Origin: Sphingobacterium sp. JB170
GTDB lineage: Bacteria > Bacteroidota > Bacteroidia > Sphingobacteriales > Sphingobacteriaceae
NCBI RefSeq assembly: GCF_900163865.1
Contig: NZ_FUKU01000025.1
Location: 1-51,779, forward strand
Direction of reading: 5' to 3'
Length of the DNA stretch: 51,779 nt
In this document: positions 1-6,743 of the stretch, in pieces
Position numbering within the stretch: the first letter of the stretch is position 1
Layout: each line of letters begins with the position of its first letter
Notes under the pieces: generated by a model
What the model was told of the DNA's origin: nothing
Seen by the model: the letters and a program-made list of their open reading frames with translations, nothing else
Database searches by the model: none
Program-made: the position numbers and the translations under genes

Positions 1-54
1 TACATGAACTGTGTTAAATTCCAAATTAATTTGGAATTTAACACAGTTCATGTA
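1..54. repeat. Perfect 54-bp palindrome at the window edge
   Basis: Positions 1-27 are the exact reverse complement of 28-54, with no spacer. The palindrome starts at the first base of the window, so the arms may be longer than what can be seen. No T-run follows on the plus strand, so it is not a typical intrinsic terminator. It could be a strong stem in RNA, a mobile-element end, or a fold-back made during assembly at a contig end; the sequence alone cannot separate these. Confidence 0.9.
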
Positions 55-86
55 CTTAGGAAGTTAACCAACAAATATTTAAAATA

Positions 87-311
87 ATGAAACGAACACT
101 AATAATGGCAGCTATCGCTTTCGCACCGGGAGTGGTAATAATAACACTCGAAAGAAATACCGATGAAGATCTAGCAATGATCGAAGTGTATCAGGGAAGC
201 AATGTCGTGACTGCGATCATCGCTTCGCCAGGTGATACAATAACTAAGGGTTCCTACACAATTATTTACCACATAAAAAAACAATCATGGAACCATATTA
301 CGCTTGCATGA
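87..311 (+). CDS. Small hypothetical protein (74 aa)
   Basis: I do not recognise this protein. It opens with a short basic and hydrophobic stretch (MKRTLIMAAIAFAPGVVI) that could be a weak signal or membrane anchor, followed by a mixed polar region. It starts 32 bases after the edge palindrome, and no clear promoter is visible. No family motif supports it, so it may be a chance reading frame or a remnant. Confidence 0.3.
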   Translation: MKRTLIMAAIAFAPGVVIITLERNTDEDLAMIEVYQGSNVVTAIIASPGDTITKGSYTIIYHIKKQSWNHITLA

Positions 312-445
312 TAGATTGACTCGTCTTGATAAAGATGAATATGCCATATTCACTGAGATCGATTGGGATTATTCTACATACCATCCATAACGTTTGTTAC
401 AATAAAGGAATGAGTAGTATATTCGGCAAACCAAACTAAAATATT

Positions 446-694
446 ATGGGATTTTTGAAGAATTTATTTACGGTGGATCACAAAAAAAATGTTGAAGCAT
501 GCAAGAAGGATGTTGACAATCGTCAAAATATGTATGACTGGGCCAAAAGTGTATTAGATTCTAGAAAGCGGACTCCTGGAAATGTAACCGGTATTGCCGA
601 TTCGAAAAAGAAAGTACAAGAATATAAAAAACAGTTGGATATTGCTAAAGGGAAGCTTAAGGAGGCTAAAGAAAAAATGAAAAATTCGAAGTAA
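446..694 (+). CDS. Small Lys-rich coiled-coil protein, unknown function
   Basis: This 82-residue protein has no family I can name. Residues 1-8 are hydrophobic; the rest is rich in Lys, Asp and Glu, with a long helix-prone, possibly coiled-coil C-terminal half (KKVQEYKKQLDIAKGKLKEA). A well-formed intrinsic terminator begins six bases after its stop, which supports real transcription in this direction. The high lysine content and lack of a signal peptide suggest a cytoplasmic protein. No neighbour gives a clue to its role. Confidence 0.5.
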   Translation: MGFLKNLFTVDHKKNVEACKKDVDNRQNMYDWAKSVLDSRKRTPGNVTGIADSKKKVQEYKKQLDIAKGKLKEAKEKMKNSK

Positions 695-699
695 TACTC

Positions 700-729
700 A
701 GTCCTAACGTACGTCGTTAGGACTTTTTT
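700..729 (+). terminator. Intrinsic terminator after the 82-aa gene
   Basis: AGTCCTAACG at 700-709 pairs perfectly with CGTTAGGACT at 715-724 across a 5-nt loop, and a T-run follows at once (724-729). The minus-strand side lacks a comparable T-run, so it should act mainly on plus-strand transcripts. Confidence 0.8.
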
Positions 730-737
730 AATGGTTT

Positions 738-1313
738 TTATTGACCAATTATCGGCTGTAGCTTATCCCGTAGACGATATTCGATATAGGGTAGAATTGT
801 TTTTGAATGCTTCGAACTAAGCGTCATCACCTGAACACGAATCTTTATTCCAAAAATCGTTTTTCGGGATTTTAGCTTCATGCCAAATGAAGCGCGTTCT
901 GAAGGTTGATCGTAGTGCTGTTTAATCCTCGCATACAAATTTTGGCTTTTCCCTAAATACATCGGTATCCATCCTTCGTGAAATAGGACATTGTCCTGCT
1001 GAATAGCACGATGATAGTTGCATCGTTTCGCCTTTATTCCCGGTGTCCATACGACATTGTCTCGCCCGGTCCAAAATTTGGAAAATTTACCAATGTCTTC
1101 TTTTACGCACCCCCAGGCTTTATGGTTATCAGGAAGTTTCATGCTGTAGTAATATATACCAGGCGTCCTGGGTAGATTTATAAAGGCCTCGTCGCAATCA
1201 TCCGATAGATCGAACTCGATCGTATAATTTTGGTCAAATTTTGCACTATCAACTAGCGAATCTAGTTCGCTAAAAGCCTGATTAAATAATTCTTAACATC
1301 TTTCTGAAACCAT
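738..1313 (-). pseudogene. GIY-YIG nuclease-like gene with an early in-frame stop
   Basis: The longest frame from an ATG gives 134 residues (start at 1142), but the same frame stays open upstream and holds the first half of the domain: residues reading RTPGIYYYS lie just before that ATG, and YLGKSQNLYARIKQHY follows later. Together these are the two motifs of the GIY-YIG superfamily. Further upstream an ATG at 1313-1311 begins MVSERC, then a TAA at 1295-1293, then the frame reopens as ELFNQAFSELDSLVD. No usual start codon lies between that TAA and the GIY motif. Either the gene is inactivated by one nonsense change, or there is a base error, or translation uses the inner ATG and makes a protein without its GIY strand. 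Function as a nuclease is inferred from the motifs only. Confidence 0.6.
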
Positions 1314-1545
1314 AAATAAGTAGTTTAATAATTGTTGAATGCAAGTATAGGTATTTGTACAGATTTTTTTTATAAAAATCTCGGCACCATAAACGATTGG
1401 ACACAATGGACACTTGGACATAGTAATTATTATATGTTATTGATTATCTTCATGTTATACACTTTTTACAATGCAATTTTTGTCATGAACTTAGAAATAA
1501 TTACATATAAACGGTTTTAACCGTTTTGCTCCGCTTTTTATTAAT

Positions 1546-1573
1546 CTTTTTTACAATAAGAAATGTAAAAAAG
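1546..1573. repeat. AT-rich hairpin downstream of the GH106 fragment
   Basis: CTTTTTTACA (1546-1555) and TGTAAAAAAG (1564-1573) are perfect 10-bp inverted arms around an 8-nt loop. Because the arms carry T-runs on either strand, this could act as a weak two-way terminator, here for minus-strand transcripts of the rhamnosidase remnant. A second perfect inverted repeat, AACGGTT-TT-AACCGTT, lies at 1510-1525. Confidence 0.5.
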
Positions 1574-1606
1574 GGAGCATTATATCGCACGCCTTCTTCT
1601 AACATC

Positions 1607-2284
1607 TTATTGATTGTCCTGATAAACTTTAATTGATACTGGACCTAAAAGACCAGCACTGTGTAGGGGGCTATCCGCTTTGTATGGGTTCACAATAGTC
1701 CAGCGTTTTCTTTGATTTTCGGGTAACTGTTGGTCTCCAATAAGACTATTCACCCATGTGTTGGTAACTTTAATAGCTATTGAGTTAGACTGCTCATTGC
1801 GAAAATCTGTAATGTCTATTTCATACGGATCAGTCCATACCGAACCTACCTGGGAACCGTTAACAGAGCCGCTTGCAATTGCTATCGCATTTCCTAAGCT
1901 CAGTACCCATCTTTGTTTTTTGTCATCGGTTTCAAGATTAGGAAGTTCAACTTCATATGTGGCACTTCCCGAAAAATAATTAACATCTTTGTCAGGATGT
2001 TTGGACCAATCCCATAACTGGTCAAATACCTTGGTGAAAGAAGTAGAATCTGGTTTTACAAATGTTACGTTCCACGGCCCATCTATAGGAATCGATTTGA
2101 TGAGCTTGGGATAATTTCTGGCTGAAGGTGAAGCTTTTTCTTTTTGATTTTTTCTGAATATGATAAATACGCTACCTTGTTTGGGCAACTCAAGAGGGAC
2201 GCTGATGGTTGTGCCATTATCGGCATATTCCGGTAAATCTCTAACCGTACCTGTGAGGGGATCCCAGGGCTTGATCCACCTAGA
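1607..2284 (-). pseudogene. 3' fragment of a GH106-like alpha-L-rhamnosidase gene
   Basis: The frame encodes about 225 residues that match the C-terminal end of GH106-type rhamnosidases: the linker WDPLTGTVRDLPEY and a FIIFRK strand, then a galactose-binding-like jelly roll with SVWTDPYEIDITDF, LIGDQQLPENQRKRW and the near-terminal SAGLLGPVSIKVY. Such enzymes are usually 900-1100 residues long, so most of the protein, including the catalytic barrel, is missing. The recognisable sequence begins near 2284 right after an in-frame TAA, close to the terminator of the upstream operon. An ORF starting at TTG 2188 exists but is only the tail. It has no signal peptide. I read it as the leftover of a deletion or recombination at the end of the glucan locus; family assignment is by recognisable motifs, not by a search. 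Confidence 0.7.
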
Positions 2285-2296
2285 TTAAACCAGTTA

Positions 2297-2334
2297 CAAA
2301 AAAACAAAGGGCAATCCGAATACACGAATTGCCC
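2297..2334 (-). terminator. Intrinsic terminator of the glucan-utilisation operon
   Basis: Read on the minus strand, GGGCAAT and ATTGCCC (2334-2328 and 2315-2309) form a stem over a 12-nt loop, followed by CTTTG and seven T residues (2304-2298). It lies about 25 bases after the stop of the binding-protein gene at 2360. Confidence 0.7.
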
Positions 2335-2359
2335 AAAGTACTGTTGTTTGTAGTTTAGC

Positions 2360-3688
2360 TTATTTTTCGAGTACGTTTAACACGGCGCTATCATTTCCTG
2401 CGGACAGATCCACGGTAAAGACGTACGTTTTACCTGCTGAGAGCATCTTGCCTTCTAGGATTCCTAAGTTTCCCGAGTCGCGGCCATTTGATCCGTCACC
2501 TACAAATATCAGATCACTGGTAGATGTTAGCGTCTGAGCTGAATATTCTCCACCCCAGTTCTTTTGATGGAAGAACTTGAAATTGATGCTCGAGGCGTTA
2601 ACAGTTTCGCCTGCCACCAGGGTAATTTGGTGCTTTTTACCACCGATCGGCGCCATCGCTAAGGCTTTCTCTGTCGTCCAGCCTACGGCATTTGTTAATG
2701 CCGGTTTACCGATTCCTTCCCCGATGATCCAAATCGCGCCACTTCCGTCCGGCTGTAGGGTAGCAAGATCATTGCCGTTCATAGGTTCGATGATAAAATA
2801 TTTACGCTGCAAATCGGCGGTAATCTTATATTTTCCACTTATAGCGGCAAAAGTATACTCCTGACCTTGCTTATTAATGAAGTCCGAATCGATCCACCAG
2901 TCCGATAGATCTTCGATTCCATCGATAACCACGGGTTCCCCTTGGGTCATATTGGGCTCGGCGTAGAAAAGGTTATCGTCAATACGACTCATCACGGTCC
3001 CGTTTACCGCGTAGGCGATAATGAATGGGGAGGCCTGGAAATTAAAAGTATTAAAGGTGATGCTGTACAGTCCTGAGCTGGAGTTTGAAAATGGAATATC
3101 GGTCGTTGAGCCGAAGGCTACCGCTCCACTTTCATAACCGAAAGTCATTTCGCTGTTTTGCGCGCTTGTCTTAGGCGTTTTGATATGTCCTTTGATGGAG
3201 AAAGGGAAATCTGCCGCTACGGCGTACTGATTTCTGGCTGTTTTTTCCATTTTGTATTCCCCTTGCTCGGTGACCAAAGTGAGGTAGGGAAAATCTGGAC
3301 GTGATAAGCTTATTTCGTGCGATTCCTGGGCTAGCGTCTTATTGATGTTCTGTAAGACTATTTTAATCGTTGCTACGGCATCGGGAACATCCTTTAAAAA
3401 GGGGATCCATATTTTACCGGTGTAGGTACCATTCTCTTTTGTACGGATTACGGTCTCTTGCACGAGCTCATCGGTGTAGAAGAGTTGCACTTTTACGGTT
3501 GATAGCGGCACCTGCTTATCCGATACAGCGATGTCGAAGCTGAGGCTATCGCCAAAGGAGGCTGCCGATAGATCGGACTGCAGATCAATCAGCGGGCTAC
3601 CGGCAGTCTCGCTGTCGGATTTCTCACAAGCGTATAGCAAGCAGATGGCTACGAGCGAGTAGAACAATCTGAAGGTTAAAGTTTTCAT
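2360..3688 (-). CDS. Surface glycan-binding lipoprotein (SusE/F position, DUF5125/DUF5121-like)
   Basis: Predicted outer-membrane lipoprotein that binds the glycan at the cell surface and helps the SusC/SusD pair. I start it at the ATG at 3688 because this gives a clean signal (MKTLTFRLFYSLVAICLLYAC) with Cys in a good lipobox; an in-frame ATG at 3712 would add eight residues and overlap the GH30 stop. The mature part is all beta-type: Ig-like N-terminal region followed by domains with Trp-rich segments (DLSDWWIDSDF, FHQKNWGGEY) that could stack on sugar. No catalytic motif is visible. It is the last gene of the operon, followed by a terminator. The same order (SusC, SusD, GH30, binding protein) is known from the Bacteroides thetaiotaomicron beta-1,6-glucan locus. 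The family name is from memory of that locus, so moderately sure. Confidence 0.75.
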   Translation of the reverse strand: MKTLTFRLFYSLVAICLLYACEKSDSETAGSPLIDLQSDLSAASFGDSLSFDIAVSDKQVPLSTVKVQLFYTDELVQETVIRTKENGTYTGKIWIPFLKDVPDAVATIKIVLQNINKTLAQESHEISLSRPDFPYLTLVTEQGEYKMEKTARNQYAVAADFPFSIKGHIKTPKTSAQNSEMTFGYESGAVAFGSTTDIPFSNSSSGLYSITFNTFNFQASPFIIAYAVNGTVMSRIDDNLFYAEPNMTQGEPVVIDGIEDLSDWWIDSDFINKQGQEYTFAAISGKYKITADLQRKYFIIEPMNGNDLATLQPDGSGAIWIIGEGIGKPALTNAVGWTTEKALAMAPIGGKKHQITLVAGETVNASSINFKFFHQKNWGGEYSAQTLTSTSDLIFVGDGSNGRDSGNLGILEGKMLSAGKTYVFTVDLSAGNDSAVLNVLEK

Positions 3689-3702
3689 AATTTTTTTCGG
3701 CG

Positions 3703-5196
3703 TTATTTCCATTGGTATGATGCGACAGATTTGACGGGAACATCGTAACTAAAATGATGTGTTCCATCGCTCACTGTTAGTTTTTGAACTTCGTTGGTGT
3801 TATTTAATGCTACTAGCGCATAGCTACCATCTAGGTTTTGGAATGCCGTGTATGTCAACCCGTCTGCAGCGTATCCGGTGGCGGCAATTCTTGTTGCACC
3901 TGGTTTCACGACCGCGGAAAGGTGGCCAATGATGTAGTAGTGGGAGTTGCGCGTGATGGATTTATAATCGTCGCTGTTGATATCGACGGCGCCATAACAT
4001 GTTTGGCAACCGCCCGCGCGGTTGGGGCCTCTGTCGGAGTCGAGCATCAGGTTCCACACGATTACCGCGCGGCTCCAGTTGTTGATCGTGCCAAGGGCTA
4101 CTTCCTGCATATCTTCCATTAGGCGCGTTGATAGGTTCTGACCATCGTTCCAGGTGCCGATGGAGGTCTCGGTGAAGATGATCTCTTTGTCGGGGCGCTG
4201 CTGGTGGATATCTAGAAGCTCGGCTCTGTCGCCACCGTAGTTGTGGTAGGCGGCGCCTGCTAGGTACTGCGCTGCTTGGGCGTTATTGTAGATGTTTATC
4301 GGATAGTCGTTTTGCGAGTCGATATCATCGTAGTTGTAGTTGTGATCAAAGGCGTATATTTTGGTGTCTAGTCCTGCTTGGCGCAGTTTAGGCCCTAGCG
4401 CTTGAGCGATAAACGCCTGCTGCTCTTGCCAGCTCATGTATAGCGATGCGGAGTTCCCTCTATTTAGGGGTTCATTTTGTGGGGTTATCGCCATCACGTG
4501 GATCCCTTGCTCGGCGAATGCCTGTAACCATTTCACAAAATAAGAACCATAGTCCTGGTAAAATTTAGGGTTTAGCTGACCGTCGGTCCACGAGTCGTGT
4601 GGCTGTAGGTCAGTCAGGTTGTTTACTTTCATCCACTTGGGGCTGGTCCAGGGCGAGCCGATGATCTGCACGTCAGGATTTATCGCTAGAATCTCTTTTA
4701 GTATAGGGATGATGTAGTTGAGCTCCTCGTCTTGCAGGGCGAAGTTACCTTCGCCTGGCGTGTCCCAACAGGTGTACTCGGAAAGCGAGAAATCCGAGCA
4801 GCCTATCGCTATGCGGATGTAGCTCATGCCGATGCCTTCGGTCTGTGAGAAGGTCTCGGTAAGAAACTGCTCACGGTCTTGCTTATTCATTTTTAAAAGG
4901 TTGTAACAGGTTGATCCTGTTATCGCTGCGCCAAATCCGTCCATCGTTTGGAAGGTCGTTGTCGGGTCGAGCGTGATGGTGTTGGGCGACATGTTTTGTT
5001 TGTCGCTAAAATCTTGGTACTGGGTAAAAAGATCGTATACCCTATTGTTGGAGGTGAGGACAATCTTCACGTCGCCATCGGTTTTTATGTTTGTGCTATC
5101 CGAGGGGGTAAAGCTATCTTGCGTACATGCGGTCGTTGCTAGTACTCCAGCTAGCAAAAAAGGTAATACCATATTTTTTCTATTTATCGTTATCAT
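3703..5196 (-). CDS. GH30 family glucanase, probably endo-beta-1,6-glucanase (GH30_3)
   Basis: Secreted or lipid-anchored glycoside hydrolase that should cut beta-1,6-glucan chains (pustulan-like, fungal wall glucan). The N-terminus has a signal with Cys24 (GVLATTAC), a somewhat loose lipobox. The GH30 barrel opens with FQTMDGFGAAITGSTCYNL (82-100). The expected acid/base Glu is E242 in ITPQNEP and the nucleophile is E343 in IIFTETSIG; both are present. The C-terminal beta-sandwich (about 425-497) is typical. At 497 residues the gene is full length. It lies 17 bases after susD and just before the binding-protein gene, so it is co-transcribed with the importer. The beta-1,6 specificity is inferred from family resemblance and context; other GH30 subfamilies act on glucosylceramide or xylan. 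Confidence 0.88.
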   Translation of the reverse strand: MITINRKNMVLPFLLAGVLATTACTQDSFTPSDSTNIKTDGDVKIVLTSNNRVYDLFTQYQDFSDKQNMSPNTITLDPTTTFQTMDGFGAAITGSTCYNLLKMNKQDREQFLTETFSQTEGIGMSYIRIAIGCSDFSLSEYTCWDTPGEGNFALQDEELNYIIPILKEILAINPDVQIIGSPWTSPKWMKVNNLTDLQPHDSWTDGQLNPKFYQDYGSYFVKWLQAFAEQGIHVMAITPQNEPLNRGNSASLYMSWQEQQAFIAQALGPKLRQAGLDTKIYAFDHNYNYDDIDSQNDYPINIYNNAQAAQYLAGAAYHNYGGDRAELLDIHQQRPDKEIIFTETSIGTWNDGQNLSTRLMEDMQEVALGTINNWSRAVIVWNLMLDSDRGPNRAGGCQTCYGAVDINSDDYKSITRNSHYYIIGHLSAVVKPGATRIAATGYAADGLTYTAFQNLDGSYALVALNNTNEVQKLTVSDGTHHFSYDVPVKSVASYQWK

Positions 5197-5213
5197 GGGG
5201 TGTATCGTATTAG

Positions 5214-6731
5214 TTAGTAGCCGGGATTCTGAACTATTTTAGGATTCTGATCGATTACTGTCTGCGGGATAGGGAGCCTGTAAGAAGCGCTGTTAAAAGG
5301 ATATACCTGTTTTATGCGTCCGGAATCCTTGCCGTATACGGCATTCATTACGGGCTCTACTTTATCCAGACGAACCAGGTCGAACCAGCGCTGACCTTCA
5401 AAGGCTAGCTCGAGCCTTCTTTCAGTCAGTAGGGCAGTAAGCATTGACTCGGGCGAGGATTTCACGACGCTCGTTAGTGGCGGCAGCTCTACGCGTGCGC
5501 GCACGCGGTCGATAATCTGCGCAGCACCGGCCAAGTTTTGCGATGGCCCTTGTATGAGCGCTTCAGCTTTTAGCAGTAGTATATCGGCATAGCGAAGCTT
5601 GATGATACTGCTATATGCCGAGCGGAGCTTAAACATAAATGGGTAGTTGCTGCTGGGGTAGTAGTTACTCCAGCTGGTGGCGTAATAAACGATAGACTCA
5701 TTCATGCGCACTGCGTCACCCTGGTCGTTGAATGCTTTTATCAGATCGCGCGAAGGGGTTATCCACTTGGCCCAGGTGAAGGAGTTGTCGTAGTTTGTCA
5801 AGTCTCTACCAAACATCCATGTCGCCCAGTTGCCGTTACCCGAAAAAAACTGCGCTTCGAGTATCGACTCGCTGGTATTGCGCATTTTGGTGTCCGTTAT
5901 CGCGGCGTTCATACCGAATAGGTCGTTGTAGTCGGTTGTAAGCTCGAAACCGTCTGCGGCAAGCTCATCGGCATACTGAATAACTTTGTTATAATCACGC
6001 AGCGGCTTCTCGGCGTATACTTTGGCCAGCAGCGCTTTGGCGACAGATTTTGAAAACAGGGTTTTATCGCTAGCGCTGCTCTGGGGCGCTGTTTCGATGG
6101 CCTCCAGGCAGTCTTTCTCGATCTGCAGGTAGGCTTCCAGCTCCGTATTTTGAGCAGGGAAGTAGTCATCGTACACATCGCCTATTGTTTCGGAGGTTAT
6201 GTCACCTGCGATGGTGGTAATCACGGGAATATCACCCCATATACGAACCATATCAAATAGTACCAGGGCGCGGAATATTTTGGCTTCACCCTTCATCTGC
6301 GCGCGCTCGGCGGTAGTAAGGGCGTTGTCGTCTACCGAATCGATATTTACGATTAATAGGTTTGCTTTAGCGATATCTTCCATATAGCGGTTCCAGTCGC
6401 GCAGCAGCACGGAGTTGGAGCCTTCGATGGTGTTGTTTTCAAAAGGAACGACCTCGGCGCCTGTTGTGCCGGCGTAAGCATTATCGGCGTGGGCGTCGGC
6501 TATAAGCAATAAGTCGACATACCAATGCTCCTGACGGTCGCGCATCTGGCGGTAGATGGTTTGCAGGTGGTTCTGCACGGCCGCTTTATCTTTAAAGGCG
6601 ACCTGCTGACCGCTCTGGTCGACCCCTTCGGTCACGTCGGAAAAAGAATCCAGCGGATCGCGGTTTAGCGAGCAGGAGGTGACTAGTAAGACTAGACAGA
6701 GGAAGAAAAAATTATATACTGTACGTAACAT
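5214..6731 (-). CDS. susD: SusD-family glycan-binding lipoprotein
   Basis: Outer-membrane lipoprotein that forms the lid over the SusC channel and binds the oligosaccharide. The signal peptide ends in LLVTSC, giving a lipidated Cys20. The usual SusD architecture is seen: helical TPR-like N-terminal half with the conserved KGEAKIFRALVLFDMVRIWGD-type segment (first 20 at about 147-166), and the C-terminal SusD domain with ERRLELAFEGQRWFDLVRL near 450-468, ending LPIPQTVIDQNPKIVQNPGY. Its 505 residues are normal for the family. It begins 12 bases after the SusC stop. Base composition is richer in G and C than in the polysaccharide genes further on. Confidence 0.95.
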   Translation of the reverse strand: MLRTVYNFFFLCLVLLVTSCSLNRDPLDSFSDVTEGVDQSGQQVAFKDKAAVQNHLQTIYRQMRDRQEHWYVDLLLIADAHADNAYAGTTGAEVVPFENNTIEGSNSVLLRDWNRYMEDIAKANLLIVNIDSVDDNALTTAERAQMKGEAKIFRALVLFDMVRIWGDIPVITTIAGDITSETIGDVYDDYFPAQNTELEAYLQIEKDCLEAIETAPQSSASDKTLFSKSVAKALLAKVYAEKPLRDYNKVIQYADELAADGFELTTDYNDLFGMNAAITDTKMRNTSESILEAQFFSGNGNWATWMFGRDLTNYDNSFTWAKWITPSRDLIKAFNDQGDAVRMNESIVYYATSWSNYYPSSNYPFMFKLRSAYSSIIKLRYADILLLKAEALIQGPSQNLAGAAQIIDRVRARVELPPLTSVVKSSPESMLTALLTERRLELAFEGQRWFDLVRLDKVEPVMNAVYGKDSGRIKQVYPFNSASYRLPIPQTVIDQNPKIVQNPGY

Positions 6732-6743
6732 GATTATTAGCTA

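Noticed and set aside
1332..1520. 62-codon plus-strand frame with a hydrophobic stretch
   Set aside because: It begins with TTG, overlaps no promoter I can see and has no family motif; the hydrophobic run is expected by chance in AT-rich DNA. The inverted repeat at its end (1510-1525) is noted but not enough.
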